Assembly: GCF_900069005.2 (NCBI RefSeq)
Contig: NZ_LN831277.1
Span: forward strand, 202,217-266,216
From: Paenibacillus sp. GM2
GTDB taxonomy: Bacteria > Bacillota > Bacilli > Paenibacillales > Paenibacillaceae
Length of the DNA: 64,000 bases
Reading direction: 5' to 3'
In this document: one piece after another, positions 35,738 through 44,992 of the stretch
How positions within the stretch are numbered: position 1 is the first letter of the stretch
Layout of the letters: each line of letters opens with the position of its first letter
The notes under the pieces: model-generated
Seen by the model: only the letters and a program-made list of their open reading frames with translations
Database searches by the model: none
What the model was told of the DNA's origin: nothing
Made by a program: the position numbers and the translations under genes

Positions 35738-37765
35738 CTATTTTTTCTGCGGCAAAGGCTCAAATAAAAGTACAAATGGAAGATTGCTTCCTGCGGCAGG
35801 ACTGATCCAAATCTCTACGCTCTCCTCTTGATTCCCGGTCCGGTACAGTACACTGGCCGTGCTGGATATATCTTCTTTGCCGCTATGGCCGAAGGTGACT
35901 ACTTCACCATTCACGACCGCAGAGCCGACAAACAATCCACCGCGCGGATTAAATAAAACAAGCGTATTCGCAGCAACATGATTTAATTTCAGCTTGTAAA
36001 TCAAGCCGTAATTGCCGGAGTTCAGCGCTTCCGTACCTTTGATCCCGTCCAGACCTTGCTGAAAAGGATCCTCTCTATTGTCGGTTAAGGAGAGCTTGAC
36101 CGATCGGGAGCCGATAGGATCGTTATAGGAGAAGACACGTGTCGAATCGGCAAAAGTCCCACGAACGATGGATTCATTCGGGTCCAGATAGGGCAGTTTG
36201 TCCAGGTCAGCGATCGGGTCCCGATTTGCCGAGACCAGCAAGGACGTATAACGAATCGGCGCATCACTGCTTAAATCCCCGGTGAAGGTGATAATCTCCT
36301 GAGGTTTCATTGGATTCTTATTAATGCTATTCCATATGATTCGTTTTTCTCCCGGCTGCAGGGTGATCTTCTGAGGATTATTCGCATCCAGCAAGCCTTC
36401 AAAATAACGAGTCAGTGAAACTCGGCCAGCCCATTCCGCATAGGATGTAGGACCTGCCATGGCTTCATTCTTGAGCGTGACGGTAGCTGGGGAAGTGCCT
36501 GGATTCTCGGCAATTACATACAGCTTGGCCAGCTTTCCGATTTGGTTCTTATGATGTAACAGGAAGCGGGCGTCGCCGGTGATAGTATCTTGATAGAGAA
36601 TCCCTTCCGAATTAATCGATTCCGGTCCGCTGCTGCGGAACAAGGTTACCGGCTCTGTCTGGTACTGATAAGGAATGGCTTCCATCGCTTTAACGGAGTA
36701 GCCATCAATAGCAAGTTTATTTCCTACCGGTGTAAAAAGCTTGTAGAACTCATCACGGGTATATAGCGTCTCATCGGTAATTTTGATCGTTTTGCTAAAT
36801 TCACCGATGGCTCCGTGCCGGTCCTTTACCTCCAGGTTTATGGTAACGTTGCCTGGTGTGAAGAAGGCCTCCTCTTTATTGGACCATATCCGGTCGACAA
36901 TGGCATCTTCATCATCCGAGCTTAGATCCGTATAAATGATCAGTTCACCCATCCGGTATTCCTCTTTATCTGTCGAGAAATTGGCAACCGGCGGCTCGTT
37001 AGGCTTAACCGCTTCCAGCGTTAGTGTGAAGGGCTCGCTCCAGACCCCTTCGGAGTCCTGTACGGAGTAGCTAACGGAATATGCACCGGGCTTGTCGAAA
37101 ATCTCCTCTCTTCCTTCCCAGCGTTCATCGACAATATCGAGTCCCAACGGGGAATATGAATTCGTCTCATAGGTTACCGTCGTCTCGCCTGCGACAATCT
37201 CTTGCGGTTGCACCTTGAACGAGGCTACTGGCTTAGTGGAACGCTGCAGGGTGATGGTCTTGTTATCCACGGTATAAGGAATACTCAAGCCTTGAATGAA
37301 CGGGACTAAAGGGATCATTGTCACATTGTTGTCCGTATAAGGAGCTGTCTTCAAGGAATAAGCTTTTCCATTCAGACTGTAGCTCTTGCTGTTGTTCTTA
37401 TATCTCAATTCTACGCTGCCTAGCTTAACGATCGTTTCCTTAGTTTTGGAATCTATGGTGACCGTTGCTCCGAGGCGTTCTGCCATGAAGCGAAGTGCTA
37501 CATAGGTGGCTCCATCCTTGACGATGGCAGGGCGGGGGGCCTGGTAAGCCTTGCCGTCCTGCTCGATCTTGCTGCTATCGGTATAAATAGTGGTTTGCTT
37601 CCAATTTGACGATTCCGGTACTGTACTCTCTTGTAAAGGCTCTATAGAAGTAGCCTCTGCTTTCACAGCAGGAATGGCCGTGGCCAATTGACCCGTGATT
37701 AACAGCGCAGTCAGTCCTGCCGTTATTTTCCCCATATTCTTGATGTCTTTCACTTCTCCTCTCAA
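35738..37765 (-). CDS. Secreted protein with copper-amine-oxidase-like stalk domain
   Basis: About 675 residues. A signal peptide begins at the Met at residue 11 (L-T-A-L-L-I-T-G-Q-L, ending V-K-A). Residues about 55-175 match the stalk domain (Y-V-A-L-R-F-M-A-E-R-L-G-A-T-V-T, M-I-P-L-V-P-F-I). Two or three PKD/Ig-like beta modules follow (P-P-V-A-N-F-S-T-D-K-E-E-Y and neighbours), then a beta-rich C-terminal half. The start is unclear: TTG 37765 gives the longest frame, and GAGAGGAG lies inside it very close to GTG 37753. It follows the DUF2304/GT2/GT39 genes by 40 bases and is probably in the same operon, so it may be surface-exposed and possibly glycosylated. Confidence 0.75.
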   Translation of the reverse strand: MRGEVKDIKNMGKITAGLTALLITGQLATAIPAVKAEATSIEPLQESTVPESSNWKQTTIYTDSSKIEQDGKAYQAPRPAIVKDGATYVALRFMAERLGATVTIDSKTKETIVKLGSVELRYKNNSKSYSLNGKAYSLKTAPYTDNNVTMIPLVPFIQGLSIPYTVDNKTITLQRSTKPVASFKVQPQEIVAGETTVTYETNSYSPLGLDIVDERWEGREEIFDKPGAYSVSYSVQDSEGVWSEPFTLTLEAVKPNEPPVANFSTDKEEYRMGELIIYTDLSSDDEDAIVDRIWSNKEEAFFTPGNVTINLEVKDRHGAIGEFSKTIKITDETLYTRDEFYKLFTPVGNKLAIDGYSVKAMEAIPYQYQTEPVTLFRSSGPESINSEGILYQDTITGDARFLLHHKNQIGKLAKLYVIAENPGTSPATVTLKNEAMAGPTSYAEWAGRVSLTRYFEGLLDANNPQKITLQPGEKRIIWNSINKNPMKPQEIITFTGDLSSDAPIRYTSLLVSANRDPIADLDKLPYLDPNESIVRGTFADSTRVFSYNDPIGSRSVKLSLTDNREDPFQQGLDGIKGTEALNSGNYGLIYKLKLNHVAANTLVLFNPRGGLFVGSAVVNGEVVTFGHSGKEDISSTASVLYRTGNQEESVEIWISPAAGSNLPFVLLFEPLPQKK

Positions 37766-37805
37766 CTTGCATTGCTGATATATTAGGTTCGAACCAAAGT
37801 TCGAC

Positions 37806-38243
37806 TTATAAAAACCGACTGGATCCTTCTTGTAATTTTGCTGGGTTCTCAGCTTTGATCCTCCGGATTGCCGGATCGGCAGTGAGCTCTTTACTCCCTT
37901 GGCGAAGCGTCAGATTTTCTTGCTCCAGCATCCCGATCTTTTGCGTTAAGACAATAAACCGTGCGGTTAACGATGACACGGCTATCGTCAAATGCAGCAG
38001 GATGAATAAAACGCTGATCAGACCGAGCAGATAGAGCAGGGAAGGCGCATAAGATACGCCGATTTGCTTGGCCAGGCCGTCAATCAATGAAGGGAATAGC
38101 GACAGCACCATCATGACAGCCGTAAGAATAACCCAGAGGATGGCATACTGTTCGCGCAGCTTCCCGTTGCGGATCAAATATATGGTGATGCCTAGAAAAA
38201 TCATACAAATGATAAAACTGAGAATAAAAACATCAATTTTCAT
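37806..38243 (-). CDS. DUF2304 membrane protein
   Basis: 145 residues: three hydrophobic spans (about 4-22, 33-51, 66-88) followed by a coiled-coil-like tail with I-G-M-L-E-Q-E-N-L-T-L-R. DUF2304 genes usually sit beside polyprenyl-phosphate glycosyltransferases, as here, where it overlaps the GT2 gene by 11 bases. The role is unknown; helping the transferase at the membrane is a reasonable guess. Confidence 0.85.
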   Translation of the reverse strand: MKIDVFILSFIICMIFLGITIYLIRNGKLREQYAILWVILTAVMMVLSLFPSLIDGLAKQIGVSYAPSLLYLLGLISVLFILLHLTIAVSSLTARFIVLTQKIGMLEQENLTLRQGSKELTADPAIRRIKAENPAKLQEGSSRFL

Positions 38244-38961
38244 AGCCTAGATCCCACTTCTTTTCTTTCTTCTTTGTTCTCGTAATGAGAACCGAAATAA
38301 TGACTTTAACCATATAGTAGACCGAGCCCAGCGCTCGAATGCTTGAGCTTCCAGTTAAGCGCTGGCGCATGACGACGGGAACTTCACTAAAGGTACAGCC
38401 GCAGTTGTCGAGTTGGACAAGCGCTTCAACTTCCGGATAATCGGCCGGATACTCCTTAGCGAATAATGCGATGGCCCGTGGACCGCAGACGCGGTAACCG
38501 GATGTCGGGTCTGTTACTTTGCGGTGCAGCAGCAGCGTCAACAGCCCTGACAGCAGATCGATGCCGATTCTGCGAGCGAAGGTAGATTGGAATCCCTGCT
38601 TCTCCACAAAGCGGGAGCCAACAACCATATCCGTGCGGCTTTGCTGCAGCTCTTCAAGCAATCGGTTGAAGTCTCGCGGGTTATGCTGCCCATCTCCATC
38701 TAATTGGGCTGCATATTGGTATCCATGCCTTTGCGCATATTTATAGCCGGTTTGAACGGCGCCTCCGATGCCCAGATTACAGCTCAGGTTGACGACGAGG
38801 ACGCCTTCCTTGGCGGCTTCATCTCCGGTGGAATCACTGGACCCGTCATTAACGACCAGAATATCAGCATAGGGAATATGGTGACGGACATCGGCAATCA
38901 CCCGCCGGATGCCTTCTGCTTCGTTATAGGCGGGAATAATAATAAGTACTTTTTGATTCAT
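38233..38961 (-). CDS. Family 2 glycosyltransferase, polyprenyl-phosphate mannose/glucose synthase-like
   Basis: 242 residues with the GT-A fold. I-I-P-A-Y-N-E-A-E-G-I at the start, V-V-N-D-G-S-S-D, and the metal-binding Q-L-D-G-D-G-Q-H are DPM1-like; R-R-I-G-I-D-L-L-S-G-L follows. It would load a sugar from a nucleotide donor onto polyprenyl phosphate at the inner membrane face, giving the donor for a GT39-type enzyme. No C-terminal membrane span is present. Start ATG 38961 uses GGAGAGGAG inside the end of the GT39-like gene. Confidence 0.9.
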   Translation of the reverse strand: MNQKVLIIIPAYNEAEGIRRVIADVRHHIPYADILVVNDGSSDSTGDEAAKEGVLVVNLSCNLGIGGAVQTGYKYAQRHGYQYAAQLDGDGQHNPRDFNRLLEELQQSRTDMVVGSRFVEKQGFQSTFARRIGIDLLSGLLTLLLHRKVTDPTSGYRVCGPRAIALFAKEYPADYPEVEALVQLDNCGCTFSEVPVVMRQRLTGSSSIRALGSVYYMVKVIISVLITRTKKKEKKWDLGYEN

Positions 38962-38963
38962 TT

Positions 38964-40208
38964 TTATAGCTCCTCTCCGACAGGTAATTGTTCTTTATTG
39001 GATCGCCGACCGAGCAAATAGTCCAGGGCCATAGTGGCGAGCAGGCTGGTGAGTATGATGAACAGCGGCATCGCTGTAAAGTTATAACGAAATTCTGGAA
39101 CGAAGGCCAATCTTGTAATGCTGATTGCTACCACCAGAACAACGAGCAGAACTGCGGGCTGCCGCCATCTTCGGAGCAGGGTAATGGTGGATATAAACCC
39201 ACCCACTAGAATCATTCTATGGAACAACGTTCCTAGCGGAATGACCGGATATAATGGCGCATGCCCGGCTCCAAAGAACATTCGTCCATATATATAGCGC
39301 GTCTTGCCAATGGTATACCATTTAACGAAGGTCCAGGTATGCTCGGTGAAACCTACCTTCAAGCGTTCCTTGGCGACTTCCATCTGGGTTTTGCCCTTCG
39401 TCTCGACCATTTTATCGGCATAGTCCTTATTCGGATAGGTGCCAGCTGCAAAGGGGTTAACCTGCGTAGAGGCCAAAATGAATTGGTGCATCGTGACCAT
39501 GTTTCGTACAATCCAGGGCGACAATACTATGAAGATGCCCAGACAAGAGATCGCTGCCAGCTTGACGACGTGAACGGATCTTTTTCGCCACAGCCAGTAG
39601 AAGGCATACACCGGCACAATAAGAATGAGAAATTCGGGTCTGGTAAGGACTAGTAAACCAAGCACTCCTCCGGCCAATATGGCGGATAAGGTGGTCTCTT
39701 TCTCAAAGACTCTGAGCTGCAGGTATACGTATAACATGAATAGCATGGCGGCCAGCGTCTCGGTTAATATGGCCCCGTTCGCCCAGACGAAGGGAGGATA
39801 CACAGCCATAATGGCTGCGGCAATGATGCCGGTCCATTGCCCGCCTAACCTCCGACCTGTCAAGTAGACGAGCCATAGGGTCACCATGCTGAATCCGATC
39901 TGAATATATCTGATTAATGGATACGGATCATGATTCTTGTAATCGGCCAACAGGTATGCCCCTGCCATAAATAAGGGGTATCCAGGCGATACTTGAGCAT
40001 TTGGCTCTTCGCTCTTATAGGCATAGACCCCCTTCTCTAGCAGCTGTCTGACCATAATGTCATAATTCAGGCTGTCATGAGGGATATGATGCTCAACAGA
40101 GTTCACAAAATCGATACGGACAAATAAAGCTGTTGCAATAATAACAATACATATTAAGGTCTTCAGGTTAGCCGAGCGCTTTAACCTATGAGTAATATTT
40201 GTAAACAT
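38964..40208 (-). CDS. GT39/ArnT-like membrane glycosyltransferase
   Basis: A 414-residue protein with about ten membrane spans. The first outer loop has H-I-P-H-D-S-L-N-Y-D-I-M, resembling the acidic catalytic loop of GT-C transferases, and S-P-G-Y-P-L-F follows. Such enzymes take sugar from polyprenyl phosphate outside the membrane and put it on a protein, lipid or wall polymer. The neighbouring GT2 enzyme would make its donor. First gene of the operon; direct repeats resembling response-regulator boxes lie at 40274-40336 upstream. Confidence 0.85.
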   Translation of the reverse strand: MFTNITHRLKRSANLKTLICIVIIATALFVRIDFVNSVEHHIPHDSLNYDIMVRQLLEKGVYAYKSEEPNAQVSPGYPLFMAGAYLLADYKNHDPYPLIRYIQIGFSMVTLWLVYLTGRRLGGQWTGIIAAAIMAVYPPFVWANGAILTETLAAMLFMLYVYLQLRVFEKETTLSAILAGGVLGLLVLTRPEFLILIVPVYAFYWLWRKRSVHVVKLAAISCLGIFIVLSPWIVRNMVTMHQFILASTQVNPFAAGTYPNKDYADKMVETKGKTQMEVAKERLKVGFTEHTWTFVKWYTIGKTRYIYGRMFFGAGHAPLYPVIPLGTLFHRMILVGGFISTITLLRRWRQPAVLLVVLVVAISITRLAFVPEFRYNFTAMPLFIILTSLLATMALDYLLGRRSNKEQLPVGEEL

Positions 40209-40273
40209 GGGTGGTCTGTGTACTCCTCTCTATATTCCAGTCCGACTTGCGGTATAACAAGCATATAGAAGAG

Positions 40274-40336
40274 TTCTTATTGGCCCATAAACGAATTCTT
40301 AATAACTACCTATCTAAAATCTTAAAAATTTCTTAA
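40274..40336 (-). promoter_or_regulatory. Phased repeats upstream of the GT39 operon
   Basis: On the minus strand TTAAGAA-type boxes lie at 40330-40336 (TTAAGAA), 40319-40325 (TTAAGAT), 40296-40302 (TTAAGAA) and 40274-40280 (ATAAGAA). The 11-, 23- and 22-base steps follow helical phasing. A 19-base part matches the region before the response-regulator gene at 42660-42678 in 15 positions. Confidence 0.6.
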
Positions 40337-40366
40337 CAATATCCAGGAAAAAGCGGCGTAAAAAAA

Positions 40367-40409
40367 ACCGATCCTATACTCACAGATTCGGTGAGCATAA
40401 AAAATCGGT
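40367..40409. repeat. Double hairpin in the 40209-40614 gap
   Basis: ACCGAT (40367-40372) pairs with ATCGGT (40404-40409), enclosing CTCAC/GTGAG (40379-40383, 40391-40395). No T-run of terminator type. It lies upstream of the GT39 gene and downstream of the kinase gene. Confidence 0.4.
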
Positions 40410-40443
40410 CTGATCAGGTGAAAGTGCGCGTTCAAAAAGTTCG

Positions 40444-40480
40444 GTTTTCAGCACCAAGAAGGTTGGATGAGGCTAGGGAC
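40444..40480 (+). repeat. Dispersed repeat, copy B
   Basis: TTTTCAGCACCAAGAAGG followed by TTGGATGAGGCTAG, nearly the same as copy A at 23106-23143. Both are intergenic and outside any ORF. Confidence 0.6.
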
Positions 40481-40614
40481 TGTGGGGAGAAGCGTACACC
40501 CTTTATAATTGAACACCGGAAGGTCCGACTGAATTCAAGATTCGCTGCCGAGTTCTTTTTCCGATACACTTTGTAACCCAAAGCTTACTTATTGAACAAC
40601 TTCTTAAGGCAAAT

Positions 40615-41850
40615 TTAGCTAGTGGTTTTGGATAACCGCAAAGGAAGCCTGGTCACAAATTCTGTCTGTGAGCGATCGCTATTGGCTGAAATAGTGCCTC
40701 CATGCACTTCCATAATGCTCTTCACAATAGCGAGGCCGAGGCCTGTTCCTCCCGACGATCTGGAACGGTCGCCCCGATAGAAGCGTTCAAAAATAAATTG
40801 CAGGTCGCTTTGCGGTATCGGTTCCCCGTAGTTGATCACTTTGATTAGCGCGTATCTCTCGGAGCGGCTAATATCGATATCGACGTATTTCCCTTTGCGG
40901 CCATATCGGATGGCATTAGAGATCAGGTTCTCAAATCCGCGAGCAAGCAGGTCCCCGTCTCCTTCGATCATAAGGGAGCTTAGCTCTGTTGAGATTCGGC
41001 AGGCCATATCGGCCTTTTTAAGACTTGGTACGAATTCTTCCGCGAGCTGTTGAAGGAACGCGACCATGTCCAGCTCCTCCACATGCAGAGGCATGCCGTT
41101 GTTAATACGGGTATATTCGAATAACTCATCGACCAGCTTCTTCAGGGTGAGTGATTTCTCATAGGCAATGTTGACATAATGGCGTAGTTCTACCTCATCG
41201 TGATAACGATCATTCTCAATGACCCCCAGGAAGCCGAGGATCAAAGTCAGCGGCGTGCGAAGATCATGGGAGACACCTGTAATAAGATCGTTTTTAGTCT
41301 TCTCGGCATTTCGCTCTTCTTGAATCGAGTGGTCAAGCTGCTCCGCCATTCTATTAATGCTATCCGCCACTTTCATCCATTCGTTCGACGGATCATCCTC
41401 CAGATGAAGGCGATGGTCCAATTGGCCGTTCGCTACCTGCCCTAACCCGGAAGAAATTTTGTCCAGATTAGTACGTAATTGCTGAGCCAGATCATTCATC
41501 GTATGGGCAATTCGTCCAATCTCATCGTGCGATGAGGTGTGGAGCTCTTGATCGAAATTCCCCGCGGCCATTTGCTGCAGGCTATTGTTGACATTCTCCA
41601 GACGGCGAATGGTGGTCCGCGTTAATAAATAATACAGAATAATGAATAGGATAGGACCCACTATACTCATCACCATATGTGAGCCATAGTTAACGACGAT
41701 GAAGTTCAGATAGTTGGTGAACGGCGGGACCGTGACCAGATACATGCCAAGCTGGTAACCGAGATATAACAGAATGGCCGTTAACCCTAAGCTGGCCAGT
41801 ACGATCGCTAAGAATTTCCACCGCACCGTATTGACCCAATTCAAGTTCAT
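40615..41850 (-). CDS. Sensor histidine kinase (VanS/PhoR-like)
   Basis: 411 residues. Two membrane spans (about 13-35 and 50-72) enclose only a short outer loop of about 15 residues, so sensing may be in the membrane. A HAMP domain with an extended second part follows (V-N-N-S-L-Q-Q-M-A-A-G-N-F-D), then HisKA with phospho-acceptor in T-G-V-S-H-D-L-R-T-P-L-T, and a HATPase domain (N-L-I-S-N-A-I-R-Y, G-T-G-L-G-L-A-I-V). It follows its response regulator by 23 bases behind GAAGGAGA. Shared upstream boxes tie the pair to the glycosyltransferase operon next to it. Confidence 0.94.
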   Translation of the reverse strand: MNLNWVNTVRWKFLAIVLASLGLTAILLYLGYQLGMYLVTVPPFTNYLNFIVVNYGSHMVMSIVGPILFIILYYLLTRTTIRRLENVNNSLQQMAAGNFDQELHTSSHDEIGRIAHTMNDLAQQLRTNLDKISSGLGQVANGQLDHRLHLEDDPSNEWMKVADSINRMAEQLDHSIQEERNAEKTKNDLITGVSHDLRTPLTLILGFLGVIENDRYHDEVELRHYVNIAYEKSLTLKKLVDELFEYTRINNGMPLHVEELDMVAFLQQLAEEFVPSLKKADMACRISTELSSLMIEGDGDLLARGFENLISNAIRYGRKGKYVDIDISRSERYALIKVINYGEPIPQSDLQFIFERFYRGDRSRSSGGTGLGLAIVKSIMEVHGGTISANSDRSQTEFVTRLPLRLSKTTS

Positions 41851-41873
41851 GATGATTCTCCTTCTCTGGGAAT

Positions 41874-42581
41874 TTAGAGTCGTTCCATCTTATAACCGAT
41901 TCCCCAGACGGTCTTAATGTATTTAGGATTCTGGGTATCCTTCTCAATTTTCTCACGAATTCTGCGGATATGAACCATGACTGTATTTTTCGATTCCATG
42001 AATGGTTCATTCCACACCTCTTGATAAATCTTCTCCATACTCAGTACGATTCCCTGATTAACGGCCAGCAATTTCAGAATAGCAAATTCCCGTGGCGTTA
42101 ATTGTATTTCTTGTCCCTCTACAGTAACTTGATGCGTAGAAATATTAATAATCAGCTCATCGATTTCAATTTCGTTCTCATCCGATTGGTTCAGATTCGG
42201 ACCGCTGAATTGATGGTAGCGTCGTAGCTGTGATTTGATTCGGGCCATTAGCTCAAGCGGGTTAAATGGCTTCGTAACATAATCATCGGCCCCAATGCTG
42301 AGCCCCGCGATTTTATCCATATCCTGACCCTTCGCTGATAACATGATGATGGGCATGTTCCGATTCTCGCGGATTTTCATACAGGCTTCAATCCCGTCCA
42401 TATGCGGCATCATCACATCCAGGACGATCAGATCCACCTGATGGCGTTCCAGAATATCAAGCGCTTCCTGGCCGTCGGATGCTTTTAATAGGTGATATCC
42501 CTCATTCTTAAGATATATGTCCATCAGTTTAATAATTTCTTTCTCATCATCAACAAGTAATATGGTACCTCTAGCAGACAT
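41874..42581 (-). CDS. OmpR/PhoB-type response regulator
   Basis: 235 residues. Receiver with D-D-E-K-E-I, phospho-acceptor Asp in L-I-V-L-D-V-M-M-P-H-M-D-G and Lys in Y-V-T-K-P-F-N-P; then a winged-helix effector (L-T-P-R-E-F-A-I-L-K-L-L, V-M-V-H-I-R-R-I-R-E-K-I). AGGAGGATC precedes ATG. Its promoter has an extended -10 (TGTTATAGT, complement around 42634-42642) with phased boxes just upstream, typical of autoactivation. Confidence 0.95.
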   Translation of the reverse strand: MSARGTILLVDDEKEIIKLMDIYLKNEGYHLLKASDGQEALDILERHQVDLIVLDVMMPHMDGIEACMKIRENRNMPIIMLSAKGQDMDKIAGLSIGADDYVTKPFNPLELMARIKSQLRRYHQFSGPNLNQSDENEIEIDELIINISTHQVTVEGQEIQLTPREFAILKLLAVNQGIVLSMEKIYQEVWNEPFMESKNTVMVHIRRIREKIEKDTQNPKYIKTVWGIGYKMERL

Positions 42582-42633
42582 GAAGATCCTCCTGGCTAAA
42601 TATAGTATATATGTATTAGGATGCTCTAAAAAA

Positions 42634-42687
42634 ACTATAACATTTCCATTCGGGCTAATTTCTTAAGAATCACTTAACTTTTCTTAA
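42634..42687 (-). promoter_or_regulatory. Extended -10 promoter and phased boxes of the response-regulator gene
   Basis: Minus strand: TTAAGAA at 42681-42687, TTAAGTG at 42671-42677, TTAAGAA at 42660-42666, then 20 bases to TATAGT (42634-42639) preceded by TG. No clear -35 hexamer; bound regulator would take its place. Confidence 0.6.
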
Positions 42688-42877
42688 GGCTATTACTATC
42701 TTATCAAATTGAGGCCAAATCGTTATATGAGTCTTAAAAAGCCGGGATACAAACAAAACTTCCTATGGTACAATGTGGATAATTACTGCAAATATGCCGC
42801 GCTTGCTGAGATTATCGCTGTTGGCGGCATAAACGGAAAACGTTTTCCGATTGGGAATAAGGAGGGTTATTAAGCTT

Positions 42878-43630
42878 ATGATTGATGTAAGAGGAAGATG
42901 GGCCTTGGTTACTGGAGCAAGCAGAGGTATTGGCTATCAAACCGCAATTTACATGGCCAGGCAGGGCTGCAATCTGATACTGCACAGCCGTAGTCTGGAG
43001 CATACGACTAACGTTCTCAAGGAAGTGAAGGCGTTGGGCGTAGAGGCTTATGCGGTTGCAGCCGAGCTGATCAATACCGATGAGACGATGGCCATGCTTG
43101 ATGAGATTGAGGCCAGGGGGACGCAAGTGGATATTATTTTTAATAATGCCGCAGTCCAGATTGCTTACCGCAAGGATTATTGGAATACACCCGTTGAAGA
43201 TTTCGAAGGAAGCTTCCGCATTAATTTCATCTCGCCTGTAATGATCTGCAATCGACTTATTCCTAAGATGATTGAACGCGGGTTCGGACGGGTCATTAAT
43301 ACGACCAGCGGGATTAAGAACGAGCCGGAGCAAGCGGGCTATGCAGCCAGCAAAGCAGCGCTGGACAAGTATACGAAAGACCTGGCATCTCGCTTAGAGG
43401 GTACAAATGTCGTCATTAGCTTAAATGATCCAGGCTGGTGCCGTACCGATCTGGGAGGTCAACAGGCTCCTAATTCTGTTGAGAGTGTTATTCCAGGCAT
43501 CGTCGTTGGCGCGTTCCTGGAGACGAGGCAGAGCGGGAGGTATTTGCCGGCACAGAGCTTTACAGGAATGAGCCTGGAAGACGCTGTAGCCAAAGCAGAT
43601 GCAATGGAGGCTGTGCCTTATATCATTTAA
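42878..43630 (+). CDS. Short-chain dehydrogenase/reductase
   Basis: A 250-residue NAD(P)-dependent oxidoreductase. Cofactor loop T-G-A-S-R-G-I-G near residue 12, N-N-A-A near 90, and catalytic Tyr-Lys in Y-A-A-S-K-A-A with the preceding serine region T-T-S-G-I. The Arg after the first Gly-rich loop suggests NADPH. ATG 42878 lies after AAGGAGGG. Single gene, divergent from the response regulator; substrate unknown. Confidence 0.93.
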   Translation: MIDVRGRWALVTGASRGIGYQTAIYMARQGCNLILHSRSLEHTTNVLKEVKALGVEAYAVAAELINTDETMAMLDEIEARGTQVDIIFNNAAVQIAYRKDYWNTPVEDFEGSFRINFISPVMICNRLIPKMIERGFGRVINTTSGIKNEPEQAGYAASKAALDKYTKDLASRLEGTNVVISLNDPGWCRTDLGGQQAPNSVESVIPGIVVGAFLETRQSGRYLPAQSFTGMSLEDAVAKADAMEAVPYII

Positions 43631-43648
43631 TATGTACATTATATTAAT

Positions 43649-43685
43649 AAAGACCGGTAGAGCTTCGAAAGCCCCACCGGTCTTT
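43649..43685. terminator. Bidirectional terminator between the SDR and GPH genes
   Basis: AAAGACCGGT pairs perfectly with ACCGGTCTTT; A and T tracts on the two sides suit both strands. Confidence 0.85.
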
Positions 43686-43702
43686 ATTGGGTATAACGCG
43701 GT

Positions 43703-44992
43703 TTATTCGGATGATGGATCATCCTTGAATATGAATTTGGCAGAGTAGGAGATCAGGACAGATACGATGAGCAGGCAGAGGGGAACGACGCTAATGAGGT
43801 AGCGGAAGGTCATTCCAGGATCAGGGCCGGGATTATCGCCGCTCTCATAGCCAAATATAAGGCCAACGATCAAGAAGGCTAACGCCGAGATCAGGCCGCT
43901 TGAGCGTGTAATGAATCCGGCAACCGCAGTATAGATGCCTTCTCTGCGTAACCCCGTCTTCTCTGCATCTTCATCAATAATTCTTCCGCTGACTATCGCA
44001 GGAGTAACAAGGAACCCCGCCAAGCCGAAACCAACGATGACACCGGCAATGATGCCGCTGACTAAATCAGTGCCAAACCAGAGTGGAATGACAGACAAGG
44101 CGTATATAATTAAGGAAAATCTCCATGCCTTGACCCCATCCATTCTGCGGATTATCCAATACCATACGAAGACGAGGGGAATGACCGAGACGAATACGGA
44201 GGCCAGCAGGATTGAGACTTGAGCTTCAGGTATTCTCAGGACGTATTTGGCATAGAAGGGGATCATCGAGCTGATCAGGCCATTGACCGTTTGTGCGAAG
44301 GAATTGGATATATTGAATACCCAGAATTTTCTATTGCTTAATGTTATTTTGAAGGCCTTGACCAGCTTTAGCGGTTGTTCTTGCGAGGTTTCAGGCCGCT
44401 CTCGAACATACATCATACAGAGGAACATAAATACGCCAAAGACAAGGGCATAGATCAGGGCCATGCTCGGAAAGTTAAGTGCAGAATAAATAATTGGAGT
44501 TAATGCGGAAGCGATCAGCAGCGCTACCACTTGATAGCCTTGCTGAATCGCTGAAGCCTTGGCCCGCAGCCGATCGCCGCGGAACAGCTCGGGGAACAAG
44601 GCTCCATAGTTCACCCATAGCACCGTAGCCGCGGCCTCGAACAGAATAAGCGCGGTCAGGAACCAGATGAAGAGTGTATTTTGCGTTAAACCGCCGGGAG
44701 GGGAGAAGACCATGATGAAGAACAGCATGAACAACGGAATCGTGCCAAACACCCAGGGACGACGCCTTCCGTAGCGGGTATTCGTGCGATCTGACCAATA
44801 TCCGAATAACGGATTATTCACCGCATCCCAGATCAGGAAGATCGTTCTTGCTAGCGTAGCCAGTCCGATGCCCAGACCCAGCTTCTCCACATAGAAATAA
44901 CTATAGAAGGAACTGAAGGCCTGACTCGGGACCATCATGGCAAACATGCCCAGCGCAAAGGTGTACGGTGAATTGATCCAGCTGCGTTTCAT
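43703..44992 (-). CDS. GPH-family sugar:cation symporter
   Basis: A 429-residue transporter with twelve predicted spans, of the glycoside-pentoside-hexuronide:cation group. The early loop D-A-V-N-N-P-L-F-G-Y-W-S-D-R-T-N-T-R-Y-G-R-R-R-P-W is the clearest family signature. It would take up a glycoside or pentoside with Na+ or H+. GGGAGGG precedes ATG 44992. It lies after the terminator of the CUT1 importer, so it is probably transcribed separately. Confidence 0.93.
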   Translation of the reverse strand: MKRSWINSPYTFALGMFAMMVPSQAFSSFYSYFYVEKLGLGIGLATLARTIFLIWDAVNNPLFGYWSDRTNTRYGRRRPWVFGTIPLFMLFFIMVFSPPGGLTQNTLFIWFLTALILFEAAATVLWVNYGALFPELFRGDRLRAKASAIQQGYQVVALLIASALTPIIYSALNFPSMALIYALVFGVFMFLCMMYVRERPETSQEQPLKLVKAFKITLSNRKFWVFNISNSFAQTVNGLISSMIPFYAKYVLRIPEAQVSILLASVFVSVIPLVFVWYWIIRRMDGVKAWRFSLIIYALSVIPLWFGTDLVSGIIAGVIVGFGLAGFLVTPAIVSGRIIDEDAEKTGLRREGIYTAVAGFITRSSGLISALAFLIVGLIFGYESGDNPGPDPGMTFRYLISVVPLCLLIVSVLISYSAKFIFKDDPSSE

